A stretch of DNA of 49,710 nt, taken from contig PEAG01000018.1 of NCBI GenBank assembly GCA_002753505.1, positions 1 to 49,710 of the forward strand, given 5' to 3'. The notes beneath the pieces were generated by a model. That model was given only the letters and a program-made list of their open reading frames with translations, was not told the origin of the DNA and searched no databases. Source of the stretch: Magnetococcales bacterium HCHbin5. Its GTDB lineage: Bacteria > Pseudomonadota > Magnetococcia > Magnetococcales > Magnetaquicoccaceae. Positions 29,425 to 38,338 of the stretch are shown piece after piece (within the stretch, counting starts at the first letter, position 1; every line of letters begins with the position of its first letter). A program made the translations under genes and the position numbers.

Positions 29425-29825
29425 GGTGGTTGTTCCTGGATGTACACAGCCGTTGGTCCATACACAGAAGCAGTAAACCGTCTGCGCAGTAGGGTACAGG
29501 ATCCAGGGTGTGTTTGAAAACCGCCCATCGTCATCATAATAAAAATAGAGAAGGGGTGGGCAAACCGCCACCCCTCCGCTTGATTGCTGCCAACTTTTTT
29601 TCTGTTTGACCTGGCAACCCGGCCATCGTCACGCAACGCACCGGTTTGGCGAACATCCCCGCCGAGGGCGCAGCACGCCGTCCACCGGAGACTGCGGCCC
29701 TCCTGAAGCGTTTCAAACCCGTATGGGGGCAACGCCAAACGGGTCTAAACACAGGTCAAATCCACCCGGTGGCGGCATACCCACCACCGGAGGCGTGATG
29801 CAGACAGAGTTCCGACAACGAAAAA

Positions 29826-30293
29826 CTATTTGTTGCCAGAGTTCTCTTCTGCCTGGGGAGCAGCTTGCTGTTGCGGTGCATTGGCCGGTCCATTGGGACC
29901 ACCCCAACCGCCGGGACCACCATAGCCGGGACCACCCCAACCGCCGGGACCACCCCAACCGCCGGGACCACCATAGCCGTTGTTCCAGCCGTTGTTCCAG
30001 CCGTTGTTGTTGTTCCAGTTGTTGTTCCAGTTGTTGCCACCATTGCCATAGCCATTGCCAGAGCCGGCGACATCGCCTCCCATATTGAAGCCAAAATTGC
30101 CATTGGCACGGCCATTGCCGTTGCCATTGCCCGCCATGTTGTTGCCCCAGTTGTTGTTGTTATTCCAGCCATTGTTGCCCCAACCATTATTGTTGCCCCA
30201 ACCCGGGCCCCAGGCGGACGCATCGCCAGCACTCATGAAAGCGGCACTTCCCAAAATTGCAGCAACCGCCAACGCACTCAGACTTTTTTTCAT
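29826..30293 (-). CDS. Secreted Gly/Asn/Trp-rich protein, sulfur-globule-protein-like (1)
   Basis: 155 residues. A signal peptide ends at ASA27. The mature part is almost all Gly, Asn and Trp (WNNGWNNGYGGPGGWGG) with a central GRANGNFGFNMGGDVAGSG block like the GRADGDFDFSM segment of sulfur globule proteins CV1/CV2. Those proteins coat periplasmic sulfur globules in sulfur oxidisers. CGGAG precedes the ATG. A related gene lies next to it. The assignment rests on composition and layout, so other structural roles are possible. Confidence 0.6.
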   Translation of the reverse strand: MKKSLSALAVAAILGSAAFMSAGDASAWGPGWGNNNGWGNNGWNNNNNWGNNMAGNGNGNGRANGNFGFNMGGDVAGSGNGYGNGGNNWNNNWNNNNGWNNGWNNGYGGPGGWGGPGGWGGPGYGGPGGWGGPNGPANAPQQQAAPQAEENSGNK

Positions 30294-30501
30294 TTAGATT
30301 ACTCCGTTAAATTATGAACACTCAAAGAAAAGACAGGGAGATATTGAATAGACAAACAGATCTGCTGCACAGTCCAAGGGTGGGCCCGGCGACAAACGAC
30401 CTGCTCCGACCAGAGAGGTATTCCATCAAAGGGACCAAAAATTGGCTACCAAGCCAGCACCATCATAAACCCACTCATTACCAACCCCACACCGGTGTTG
30501 A

Positions 30502-30939
30502 TCACCAGCCCCAACCGGGACCGTTCCAACCCGGATTCCAACCACCCGGATTCCAGCCACCCGGACCCCAACCACCTGGGCCCCAGCCGCCGGGGTATCC
30601 ACCCGGGTATGAACCGTTGTTCCAACCGTTATTCCAACCGTTGTTCCAACCGTTATTCCAACCGTTGCCCCAGAAGTCGTCCATCCAACCATCGACATCC
30701 AGGTTGGCTTCCACGCGGAAGTTCAGCTTGCCCCAACCGTTTCCCAGACCGTTCCAACCGTTATTGTTGCCCCAATAGTCGTTCCAGCCCTGATATCCCG
30801 GTCCGTTCCAGCCGTTGCCCGGTGCCCCCCACCCGTTACCCGGCCACCACCCCCAGGCCTGCGCCGGACGGGCAACGGACAGACAGACGGCGCACAATGC
30901 CGCCGCAACAACCAACTTTCCAAGCGTTTTCTGCGTCAT
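30502..30939 (-). CDS. Secreted Gly/Trp/Asn-rich protein, sulfur-globule-protein-like (2)
   Basis: 145 residues from ATG 30939, which has GGAAGGAG 7 nt upstream. Signal peptide ends AQA28 before WGWWPGNGWG. The mature part has WNDYWGNNNGWNGLGNGW, a less repetitive core (LNFRVEANLDVDGWMDDFWG), WNNG x4 and PGGW repeats encoded by a 12-15 bp DNA minisatellite. Same overall plan as the neighbouring gene. Downstream stretch 30294-30501 holds no gene. Confidence 0.6.
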   Translation of the reverse strand: MTQKTLGKLVVAAALCAVCLSVARPAQAWGWWPGNGWGAPGNGWNGPGYQGWNDYWGNNNGWNGLGNGWGKLNFRVEANLDVDGWMDDFWGNGWNNGWNNGWNNGWNNGSYPGGYPGGWGPGGWGPGGWNPGGWNPGWNGPGWGW

Positions 30940-31031
30940 GGCAGAACTCCTTCCCTCAACAGGAAAATAGAAAAACCCCGTTGTCAACCGCCGCACACCA
31001 CCCCAAGCATGGAACATGAAGGTGGTCGCGG

Positions 31032-31769
31032 TTATCTGCCCCCATAACCCCTGTTGCGTCGTTCATAGGGAGGTTCGTACGGGGCCGCGTCGGAGGGAGC
31101 TGGACGGGAATAATAGCCATACCCCTCCTCCGGGGGAGGGGGCGGCCACCCATCATGCCGACCCCGATTCCATCCACCACCGTAAGGAGCTGACCAGGGT
31201 CGCTCCCGCAAGGGTGTCTCGCCTCCAAGGTAGGGCTCCTCTCCCCCAGAATAGGGATACTCCCCACCGACGTACCCCTCCCCACGGTAGACGGGGGCGA
31301 CACCACCATAAGACCAGCCGTATTGCTGCTTCCGTGCGTTCCAGTCATGATCCACCCAACCACCACCCTGCGCCCAGGGGTCAAAACCCAACACCGGATC
31401 TCCCCACCTGTTGGCCCCCCAAGGATCATAGAGGCGGTAAGGCACGTAACGCCGCTCAACGGCCTCGGCACCCGGTTGACCCCCACGAACCGGCGGTTCC
31501 ACCCCGCGATCCTGACGCGACGGGGGGGGCGGCTCCGCAACGTGCCGATCCTCGGCGACCGGCGCACGCTTGCCGTCATCGGATTGCACCTGCCGCATGA
31601 AGGAGCCTACAAACTTGCCAAAACCTTGCCCCATGGTGGCAAGCTCTTTCTCAGACGGCGCATCGGTCGCCCCCATGGGCGACGGGGTAAACCCGGTCAA
31701 CAACACAAAGATGGCCGACCAGAAGAGAGACCAAAAAAAAGAAAACAGATGCCGCAATAGGTTTTTCAT
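31032..31769 (-). CDS. Exported Gly/Tyr/Pro-rich protein
   Basis: 245 residues from ATG 31769; the frame upstream opens with a TTG that is less likely. An N-terminal hydrophobic helix (LLRHLFSFFWSLFWSAIFVLLTGF) acts as signal or anchor. A short helix (EKELATMGQGFGKFVGSFMRQV) follows, then a disordered region rich in Gly, Tyr, Trp, Pro and Arg (YGWSYGGVAPVYRGEGYVGG). Third aromatic-rich exported protein in a row with the two sulfur-globule-like genes, suggesting a shared envelope or globule role. Confidence 0.6.
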   Translation of the reverse strand: MKNLLRHLFSFFWSLFWSAIFVLLTGFTPSPMGATDAPSEKELATMGQGFGKFVGSFMRQVQSDDGKRAPVAEDRHVAEPPPPSRQDRGVEPPVRGGQPGAEAVERRYVPYRLYDPWGANRWGDPVLGFDPWAQGGGWVDHDWNARKQQYGWSYGGVAPVYRGEGYVGGEYPYSGGEEPYLGGETPLRERPWSAPYGGGWNRGRHDGWPPPPPEEGYGYYSRPAPSDAAPYEPPYERRNRGYGGR

Positions 31770-32271
31770 TGTTGTCTTCAGCAAGCGCAAAGCCCAAGCA
31801 GCAAAAAAAAGAGTACTCCCAGCGGGTGATTATCAACACTTATAAGAAATAACACCAGGATAAAAAGATGCAACCGCATTATCAGAATATTATTAAAATC
31901 TAATATACCCGTTTCAACAGCCCATTGCAAGAAAAAAAAATGGCCTCTTCACTGTCCGCTGAAAAAAGGAGCCGTGCTTGCCTGCGACCAGCACAGGTGA
32001 TATTGAACGATGCCGTTCAATGGCCGTCCGGTTAAACGGCTTGATCAGGCCGCACATAAGCAGCGGTGCCATAAAAATGCGCGTTGCCATCCCGACAGAA
32101 TGTTTGCCAATGGTTGCGATCCGTGGAGAGTCGATTGTAGAATGGCCTGTTACGGGGGGCCAACCCCTCTCCGTTGTCGCGTCCACTGTCGGACGGTTCA
32201 GGAGCCCCCCCGGGGGCCATGTGGGCACCGGGGGGGGTAACGGCAACAATGGGCAGGATCAGGCTGTTTTG
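31770..32271. other. Gene-free spacer with AT-rich segment and two small hairpins
   Basis: 31800-31920 is unusually AT-rich, fitting promoter DNA for the exported-protein genes to the left. Further right are small inverted repeats: TTGAAC/GTTCAA (32003-32008 and 32015-32020) and GCCGT/ACGGC around 32024-32040. Open frames here have no ribosome site or recognisable product. Confidence 0.5.
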
Positions 32272-32772
32272 TTAGCGGAGTGCGGCCAGGGCGTCGGCAT
32301 AGTTGGGCTCTTCAACAATCTCCGGAACCTGCTGTGTGTAGAGCACGGTACCGTTGCCGTCCAGCACCATGACGGCGCGGGAAAACAGGCCGGCCAGGGG
32401 GCCGTCGGTCATGCGGACGCCGTAGGCCTCGCCAAAATTTCTGCTCCGCATTTCCGATACGGAGTGGACCGCCTCCAACCCTTCGGCCGCGCAGAATCGT
32501 TTGTGGGCGAAGGGCAGGTCCAGGGAGATGCACAGGACGGTGGTGTTGTCCAGTTGGGCGGCTTCCGCGTTGAAACGCCGGACCGAAGCGGCGCACACAC
32601 CCGTGTCGACGCTGGGAAAAATATTGAGTACCAGACGTTTGCCTGCAAAGCTTTGCAGCGACACATCCACCAGATCGGTGCCGGTCAAGTTGAAGTCAGG
32701 GGCTTTACTGCCGACAGCGGGCAGGGTGCCGCAGGTATGAATGGGATTTCCTTTGAACGTAATCTGGGCCAT
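32272..32772 (-). CDS. tpx: Thiol peroxidase
   Basis: 166 residues from ATG 32772 (AAGGAG 9 nt upstream), the same length as family members. Peroxidatic Cys60 lies in [15 protein letters not shown] and resolving Cys94 in HKRFCAAEG, matching the 34-residue spacing of E. coli Tpx. A peroxiredoxin that reduces lipid and hydrogen peroxides using thioredoxin, probably periplasmic or cytoplasmic (no signal peptide seen). Divergent from the YaiI-type gene. Confidence 0.95.
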   Translation of the reverse strand: MAQITFKGNPIHTCGTLPAVGSKAPDFNLTGTDLVDVSLQSFAGKRLVLNIFPSVDTGVCAASVRRFNAEAAQLDNTTVLCISLDLPFAHKRFCAAEGLEAVHSVSEMRSRNFGEAYGVRMTDGPLAGLFSRAVMVLDGNGTVLYTQQVPEIVEEPNYADALAALR

Positions 32773-32937
32773 GCGATTGCTCTCCTTACGGGTTGGGGGG
32801 AATCGAGAATTGGTAATGGTATGCTGACAGGAAAGAGAGGTCAATCATAAACACGCAGCCAAGCACTCAGTATGCGCAGGTAACGGTTCAGCCAGACAGG
32901 GATTACTGCCAATCACAGCCGGGTCAGGGGGAAAATT

Positions 32938-33432
32938 GTGCCAGAAATTTATGTTGATGGAGATGCCTGTCCGGTGAAGGAGGAGGTGATGCGGGTGGCG
33001 ACGCGCCATGGATTGGTTGTGCATATGGTCAGCCATCAATGGATGCGGTTGGGCAACTGGCCGCCCAGGGTTCGGGTGGTACAGGTCAGCAAGGGAACCG
33101 ACAGTGCAGATGATTGGATTGTGGAGCATATTCAAGCGGATGACATTGCCGTCACGGCGGATATTCTGTTGGCGGGTCGTTGTCTGGAGGTGGGGGCGCG
33201 GGCCATCCATCCCAATGGCAAGCCGTTTGATGTGGAGAGCATCGGCATGGCCATTGCCATGCGTGATTTGATGGCCAATTTACGGGATGTTGGGTTGATG
33301 GTGGGGCAGACGGGCAGTTTTACCAAGCAGGATCGTTCCCGTTTTCTGGGGGCGTTGGAGAATGCTGTGCAGGCCAGTTTGCGCAACAAAAAACAGGGGA
33401 TTGCGTCCAGTTCCCCGCAATCGGGGCCGTAA
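32938..33432 (+). CDS. YaiI/YqxD family protein (DUF188, UPF0178)
   Basis: 164 residues, starting at GTG 32938 (IYVDGDACPVKEEVMRVA). The DGDACPVK motif and ADDWIVEHI, VTADILLAGRCL and RDLMANLRD blocks are diagnostic of this PIN-like-fold family. It is thought to be a nuclease-like domain of unknown role. Followed directly by a repeat element. Confidence 0.88.
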   Translation: MPEIYVDGDACPVKEEVMRVATRHGLVVHMVSHQWMRLGNWPPRVRVVQVSKGTDSADDWIVEHIQADDIAVTADILLAGRCLEVGARAIHPNGKPFDVESIGMAIAMRDLMANLRDVGLMVGQTGSFTKQDRSRFLGALENAVQASLRNKKQGIASSSPQSGP

Positions 33433-33530
33433 AAGCCTGGGCTCCGGGGAGTGTCACGGTGGGGTGCAGGGGCAAAGCCCCATATGCGCCAACATAATGA
33501 CCACGCCCATGCGCTTTCTAATCTTTTCAA

Positions 33531-33980
33531 ACGATTGCAGGGGCCTGGGGACCGTCACGGTCCCCAGTGGGGTGCAGGGGCAAAGCCCCTGCATGAGCGG
33601 GCGCGCTTTCTCGTAAGCCCATTTGCGCAGCAAATGGGCGCAGCGCGCCCAAAACGCCCCGCAGGGGCACTCCTGGAGGGCGGCAGCCCGACTGAACGCT
33701 GGCCAAGTTTGGGAGGGTTTGAAAAAAAAACCGTTCCTGGCCTTGTATCAAAAAAAACTGAATATCCGAACCTTCTGCTTTATTATCCAGGCATTGTCCA
33801 TAACATAACCGTGCGCGTCGGGCTGCCGCCCTCCAGGAGTCTGCCCCTGCGGGGCAGGTTTTGTGCGCGTTGCGCAAATTTTCTGCGAAAATTTGCTTTG
33901 GGAAAACGCGCCGTTCAGCAGGGGCTTTGCCCCTGCACCCCACCGGGGACCGTGACGGTCCCCGGACCCCTGCAATTGTT
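33531..33980. repeat. Structured intergenic element, copy E, with decayed arms on both sides
   Basis: 450 bp. Left arm CCTGGGGACCG-tca-CGGTCCCCAG, GCAGGGGCAAAGCCCCTGC, GCCCATTTG-cgcag-CAAATGGGC, GGGCGC-agc-GCGCCC. Right arm GCAAATTTT-ctgcg-AAAATTTGC and CCGGGGACCG-tga-CGGTCCCCGG: compared with copies A, C and D the two arms have swapped hairpin versions, i.e. it lies in the opposite direction. A decayed arm (33436-33530) precedes it and another (34009-34052) follows. No gene in 33433-34069. Confidence 0.87.
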
Positions 33981-34069
33981 TAAAAGATGTAAAAACAGTA
34001 ACGTTCTGTTAACATGACGGAGCTTTGCCCCTGCAATCGTTTGAAAAGATCACGCCTGCCGCTCCTCTA

Positions 34070-35638
34070 CTATTTACAAGCATTTTTAATCTTTTGCGCA
34101 CAAATTGGCTGAAAAAGCCGATCGCCCTCACCCGTACACGTCACCGTGCGCGCCTCCTGCAATGCCCCCCACTCCGGCTTGTAGAGAGGCACCTCATAAC
34201 TGGCCTGCACCTGCGCACCGCTGACCGCAAACCGGGCGTGCAGATAACCAAAATGAACGGACTGCATGCCAAACAACCCACCCTTGCCCGCCATTTCACA
34301 ACCGCTGCCCGGCTCACCTTCGAGAGCAACCCCACCACTACCCGCAATGATCTGGGTCGGCTGCGCATCCGCCTGGATCAGGTTGAATTGATGGGTGTGC
34401 GCGGAAACCACCACAGCAACCTTGGCCAGATCGGCTTGCAAACCGGAGTGCTGCAACCCCTGAATCATGACCTCATCCTCCCTCAATTTGCCCTTTTTGA
34501 CATTGAGCTCATAAGCGGGAATATGCTGAAAAATCCAGGCCGGCCTCTCCGCAGCCAGCAGATGTTTCGCAACAAAATCAAATTGATTTTTATACAGCTT
34601 TTCACTCTCTTTGGGATCCTTGTCACGCCTGTTATCCCCGGTACGCACAACATCCAACAAAACCATGCGCAACGACTTCCGGGTCACCACCGGCTGGCCC
34701 ACACTGCCCCCATAAACCACCGCATCCATCGCAAAGGGCGGTGCCATGTCGTTGGATTGAATCAAACTGCTGCACTGCTGTTTCCCCTGCCCAAAAAAAT
34801 AGAACCACCCCTCACCCCGATCCTCCCAATCCGACTTGTTCCACGGACTGCCCTTGATAAAACACCCCTCATGGTTGCCACGCAAAATGATCGAAAACCC
34901 CTTCGCCATCAGAGCGGCCGACGGCTCAAACAGCTCCTCCTTCCAACCCAACTTGCCCGACGCATTTTTCCAGGAGTCCGCCACACCATGTTTCTGGCCG
35001 GAATAACGCATGTCCCCCAAATGGATCCAAAGGGGCGGCAACGCCTCCCCCACCGACGCGCTGGCACGCGCATTCAGCTCACCAAACAACCAGGGGAAAG
35101 AGACTTTGGCCTTTTTTTCCGCCTCGGCCTGCTTTTCAGAGCAGTATTGCTCCTTCTCATCCCGGCAACCGGTACAACCAGAGCTGATCAGATGGCTCAA
35201 TGGCACCCCCCCCTTGGAGAGATCCGGCAACACAACCGGCGTCGCCTTTTTGTCCCGCTTGAGATAACCGGTGGTAAATTTTTGCAACAGCGGATCTTCC
35301 GGCTGCAACAGATGCTCGCACACCTTGATCTCCGCAAACCCCTTGCCCGTGGCAACGCTGCCCTGTTTGGGACGTTCGGTCAGGGTGAAGAGCAACTGCT
35401 CCTTTTTCATCTCAGGGGTCGCATACAGAGGCGGACACCCATCCTGATCATCGACAATGGCCCGCACCGATACCCCCGGCAACCATTGCCCCGCCACCTG
35501 TTTGCCCTCAACCAGCTGTACCCAGTGATAATGGGTCTTGGCCCACCCCTGCGCCGGTTGGCCCACAGCAGTTGCAAGGCCAACACACAACCAGACAGCC
35601 ACCAATACCAGCCTGCTCATTCCAACAGCCCTCAGCAT
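34070..35638 (-). CDS. Secreted calcineurin-like metallophosphoesterase
   Basis: 522 residues from ATG 35638 (GGAGGGGG 5 nt upstream). Signal peptide about 1-33 (MSRLVLVAVWLCVGLA). Phosphoesterase motifs: HLGD (206-209), GNHE (254-257), FQHIPAYE and AHTH near 395, i.e. the metal ligands of the family. An extra N-terminal region (40-200) holds several cysteines, including SSGCTGCRD (153-160). Substrate unknown. Presumably acts in the periplasm. Expressed with the hypothetical gene upstream or alone. Confidence 0.8.
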   Translation of the reverse strand: MLRAVGMSRLVLVAVWLCVGLATAVGQPAQGWAKTHYHWVQLVEGKQVAGQWLPGVSVRAIVDDQDGCPPLYATPEMKKEQLLFTLTERPKQGSVATGKGFAEIKVCEHLLQPEDPLLQKFTTGYLKRDKKATPVVLPDLSKGGVPLSHLISSGCTGCRDEKEQYCSEKQAEAEKKAKVSFPWLFGELNARASASVGEALPPLWIHLGDMRYSGQKHGVADSWKNASGKLGWKEELFEPSAALMAKGFSIILRGNHEGCFIKGSPWNKSDWEDRGEGWFYFFGQGKQQCSSLIQSNDMAPPFAMDAVVYGGSVGQPVVTRKSLRMVLLDVVRTGDNRRDKDPKESEKLYKNQFDFVAKHLLAAERPAWIFQHIPAYELNVKKGKLREDEVMIQGLQHSGLQADLAKVAVVVSAHTHQFNLIQADAQPTQIIAGSGGVALEGEPGSGCEMAGKGGLFGMQSVHFGYLHARFAVSGAQVQASYEVPLYKPEWGALQEARTVTCTGEGDRLFQPICAQKIKNACK

Positions 35639-35678
35639 GGGAACCCCCTCCAGTAGTAAGAGAAATTGATACAGAACC

Positions 35679-36245
35679 CTAATTGATCCGATAGCCGCCA
35701 CCCGCAGGGTTGTGCAGCCCCCCCGGGTCGACAGGGGTGCCGGTATTGGCCAGGGTAGTGAGTGGCATGGAGAGATCCCAATCGGCCTTGCCAACGGCAT
35801 CGGTCAGCAGCTCGCAAAAGGAGTGCAACAGCTTCGGAGCCATGGCCAACTCGATACCATAACTCTCCTGGGGATGAAAACTGACCATATGCCCCCCCTG
35901 CTCTCTGGGCTCGATCCGCGCCCGGGTAACCAGAACAGGCAAAGGCCCCAGAGGGGTCTCCCGCGCGACCGCGTCAAATCGGGTGGAAAAATCGGTCTGC
36001 GCAACCGCCTGCTGATGCATAAAATCCAGTACAGCCGCACGGGCCAGCGGATCCACCGCCGCCTTGCCCTGCAACCCGCTGCTCACCTCCAGAGCCTGTC
36101 GCAAACCCGGCCACAACCGTTTGACAAAACGCCGCGTCAGCCAAAACCGGAACTCGGTGCGGGATTGGGTGTTGATTCTCAGCAGCAGTCGATCTTCCTC
36201 CGGCACAAACAGCAGGTGTATCTGGTGAATACGGTGCGCACTCAT
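35679..36245 (-). CDS. Hypothetical protein (188 aa)
   Basis: From ATG 36245, product MSAHRIHQIHLLFVPEEDRLLLRINT. Alpha/beta composition, with no signal or membrane segment. The segment EFRFWLTRRFVKRLWPGLRQAL is basic and helical. Ends with PGGLHNPAGGGYRIN. No family recognised. It precedes the phosphoesterase on the same strand by 40 bp; coding quality and codon bias support it as real. An earlier TTG start at 36296 is possible. Confidence 0.6.
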   Translation of the reverse strand: MSAHRIHQIHLLFVPEEDRLLLRINTQSRTEFRFWLTRRFVKRLWPGLRQALEVSSGLQGKAAVDPLARAAVLDFMHQQAVAQTDFSTRFDAVARETPLGPLPVLVTRARIEPREQGGHMVSFHPQESYGIELAMAPKLLHSFCELLTDAVGKADWDLSMPLTTLANTGTPVDPGGLHNPAGGGYRIN

Positions 36246-36438
36246 CGGCAGAAACTCGTCAAAAGGGGCACCGCTCAACCGCTGAACGGAGACCAAAGGC
36301 AGACTATAAAGCCGAATGATACGACTCGCAATGTTTATGTGAAATCAGAAAAATCCGACAGAACAAACGCCCCCCCAACAGACGCCCGGAGATCACCCCC
36401 AAAAATTATCAACCAGCCACCAAAAATTAGGTTGAAAT

Positions 36439-36459
36439 GTATACGAACAGGTCGTATAC
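36439..36459. promoter_or_regulatory. Perfect 21-bp palindromic operator-like site
   Basis: GTATACGA-acagg-TCGTATAC: two exact 8-bp arms around 5 bp. This size and symmetry fit a dimeric regulator (TetR or LuxR type). It lies in the 820-bp gene-poor stretch 36246-37065, about 190 bp upstream of the hypothetical gene on the minus strand. The rest of that stretch shows only weak open frames (for example 36512-36797) and no recognisable RNA. Confidence 0.5.
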
Positions 36460-37065
36460 TGCTGAGTCATTGTCGTTCCGGGGTTTCTCTGTTGGTGCCA
36501 ACGTGGGGAGACATGAGCGGTGGCTCGCCAGAGCCTCTCTGTTCCGTGAGGGAGCCCCCCCCGCCGTTGCTTGTACTTACCCGGCTTTTGCGCCGGAGTC
36601 CGACGCCGAAGCCACTCCTGGCGCAGAGACAAGGCAAGACAGATGGCTTCAAACTCTCTGGCTTTAACAAACTAAAGGAAAAATGCACAAAGCCGCTCGT
36701 TTGGCCGCTCCGATGGTTGTGGTCGGTTGTTGTGGCCGTTGGCGTTGCTGAGCCCGTCGGGAGGGCGAAGGACCAGAGTTGGTGCAAGTGCTTGTAATCA
36801 AAAAAATCCGCCGCCACAAGCAGTAAAATTAATGTACGGTCGACAGCCCAGGGATGTGAAGAGGGGGCGGCGTGTTCTCCCTCTGCCATGGTGCAGTCGC
36901 CTGCGGAAGACTGACCGGAGTATGCCATAACGTTTTTGGTTAGGGTATATCGGAAGTTCCAATGTGCGCTTCTACAAAGGGGTGCGCACGGTGGAGATTC
37001 AGTTCAAGGCAAAACAACATCGTGTAGAAATCAAACAAAATACTAGCATTTAAGGAAAGAGTCAC

Positions 37066-37269
37066 ATGCAGAATCTCAAGCGGATGTCGGGTGTTGTTGC
37101 CATGTTGGTTGCTCTGGGTCTTTGGGTCGCCGTGCCAGCCCAAGCCGCCGATATGGGCGGTAGTGGTATGCAGACGATGGAAAAGCAGCACAAGGCTGGC
37201 AAGAAAGCCAAAAAAGCCAAAAAAGCCAAAAAAGCCAAGAAAAAGGCAGCAGCTACAGCCATTCAGTAA
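37066..37269 (+). CDS. Small exported Lys/Ala-rich protein
   Basis: 67 residues with AAGGAAAGAG before the ATG. A signal peptide ends AQA27 (GLWVAVPAQA). The mature 40 residues begin ADMGGSGMQTMEKQHKAGKK and continue as KKAK repeats, a highly basic tail. Similar small basic periplasmic proteins occur in many proteobacteria without known role; binding to anionic polymers is plausible. It has its own terminator. Confidence 0.7.
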   Translation: MQNLKRMSGVVAMLVALGLWVAVPAQAADMGGSGMQTMEKQHKAGKKAKKAKKAKKAKKKAAATAIQ

Positions 37270-37320
37270 GGGACGACAGCGGCCAACAGGCCGTTTGGCT
37301 GGTTACCGGGGTGTACATGA

Positions 37321-37353
37321 AAGGGCGAGACGGGGAACTGTCTCGCCCTTTTT
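37321..37353 (+). terminator. Rho-independent terminator
   Basis: AAGGGCGAGAC (37321-37331) pairs with GTCTCGCCCTT (37340-37350) over 11 bp with an 8-nt loop, followed by TTT. It ends the small Lys/Ala protein gene and isolates it from trmB 35 bp later. Confidence 0.9.
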
Positions 37354-37387
37354 GATTGTTCAACAGCTTAACCAAGTGAGGAGAGCC

Positions 37388-38140
37388 ATGATCCCGTTTG
37401 ATCCTGCATTACAGGCTGGTCCCGGTGAAGAGACGGCGGTGACACCCCATGTCAACCAGCCGGCGTTGATTCCACGCGGCCGCAAACAGGGAAAAACCGG
37501 CCCCCAGGCCAAAGAGCGTCTGACACAACTGTTGCCCACAATCACCTTGTCCAAAGCCATCGACCGCGCCGAATTGCTGACGCAATGGGGTACACCTTCC
37601 CATACGGCCCGATTGGTACTGGAGATCGGTTTTGGCAACGGCCATGCCCTGGCCACCCTGGCCGCACGCCATCCCCAGGACTGTTTCATCGGGGTCGAGG
37701 TTTTTCTGGGAGGGGTGGCCGGTCTGCTGCTGCGCATCCAGCAGGGGGGATTGACCAATATCAGGGTCGCCACCCAAAGCATCCATACCGTGTTGCTGGA
37801 ACAGATTCCCCCGGCCAGTCTGGATCAGGTCATGATCCATTTTCCCGACCCATGGCCCAAGCGATGTCACCATAAGCGTCGCCTGATCCAGGCCCCATTC
37901 CTGGATCTGCTCGCCAGTCGCATGCGGCCCTCCGCATCCTTGAGCCTGGCAACCGATTGGCCCCACTATGCCGAGTGGATGGCCGCCGTACTGGCCAAAC
38001 ATGTCGACTTTGACCACCCGGCAGGCTCCACTCCCTTTGTTTCACAACCGGTTGATTGGGTGGAAACCCGCTTCCAACGCAAGGCGCAAGAAGCGGGTCG
38101 TACCATCCATTATCTGGCAGCCGTTCGCAAGCTTCCATAA
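37388..38140 (+). CDS. trmB: tRNA (guanine-N7-)-methyltransferase
   Basis: 250 residues from ATG 37388 (AGGAG 4 nt upstream). Makes m7G46 in the tRNA variable loop. SAM-binding motif LEIGFGNGHALA (about 78-89), GVEVFLGGVAGLL, and the diagnostic HFPDPWPKRCHHKRRL (about 157-172). The N-terminal 50 residues are a longer extension than in E. coli. Codons are C-rich, like proA. Confidence 0.93.
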   Translation: MIPFDPALQAGPGEETAVTPHVNQPALIPRGRKQGKTGPQAKERLTQLLPTITLSKAIDRAELLTQWGTPSHTARLVLEIGFGNGHALATLAARHPQDCFIGVEVFLGGVAGLLLRIQQGGLTNIRVATQSIHTVLLEQIPPASLDQVMIHFPDPWPKRCHHKRRLIQAPFLDLLASRMRPSASLSLATDWPHYAEWMAAVLAKHVDFDHPAGSTPFVSQPVDWVETRFQRKAQEAGRTIHYLAAVRKLP

Positions 38141-38338
38141 CAGGGAAATGCAAAGATAAAAGACTTGGATTTTTTCGTGTTTGGTGCCATCATCTCCCCG
38201 TTGTGCGCCTTGTGGGTTGCGTTAAACCGCGTTCAAAGCGGATCTGCCATCCGTTTGCCTTAACCCAGTTGTTGGCCGGGTTGCTGACCGCATCCATGTG
38301 GTCCGACTGTTACCCGTCCGGATTTGAGGAGAATTTGC

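Noticed and set aside
29826..31769. Magnetosome-related genes
   Set aside because: Nothing resembling mam or mms genes is present; the Gly-rich proteins lack the LG repeats and membrane segments of Mms6/MamD.
33433..34069. Open frames of 100-190 codons inside copies of the structured element
   Set aside because: They recur in every copy in several frames and both strands with repeat-derived peptides (QGLCPCTPPGTVTVPG), as expected from GC-rich repeats, not genes.
36512..36797. Possible 95-codon gene on the plus strand
   Set aside because: GGGGAG lies only 2 bp before the ATG, composition is Pro/Arg/Leu-rich as in random GC-rich frames, and no family is recognisable.
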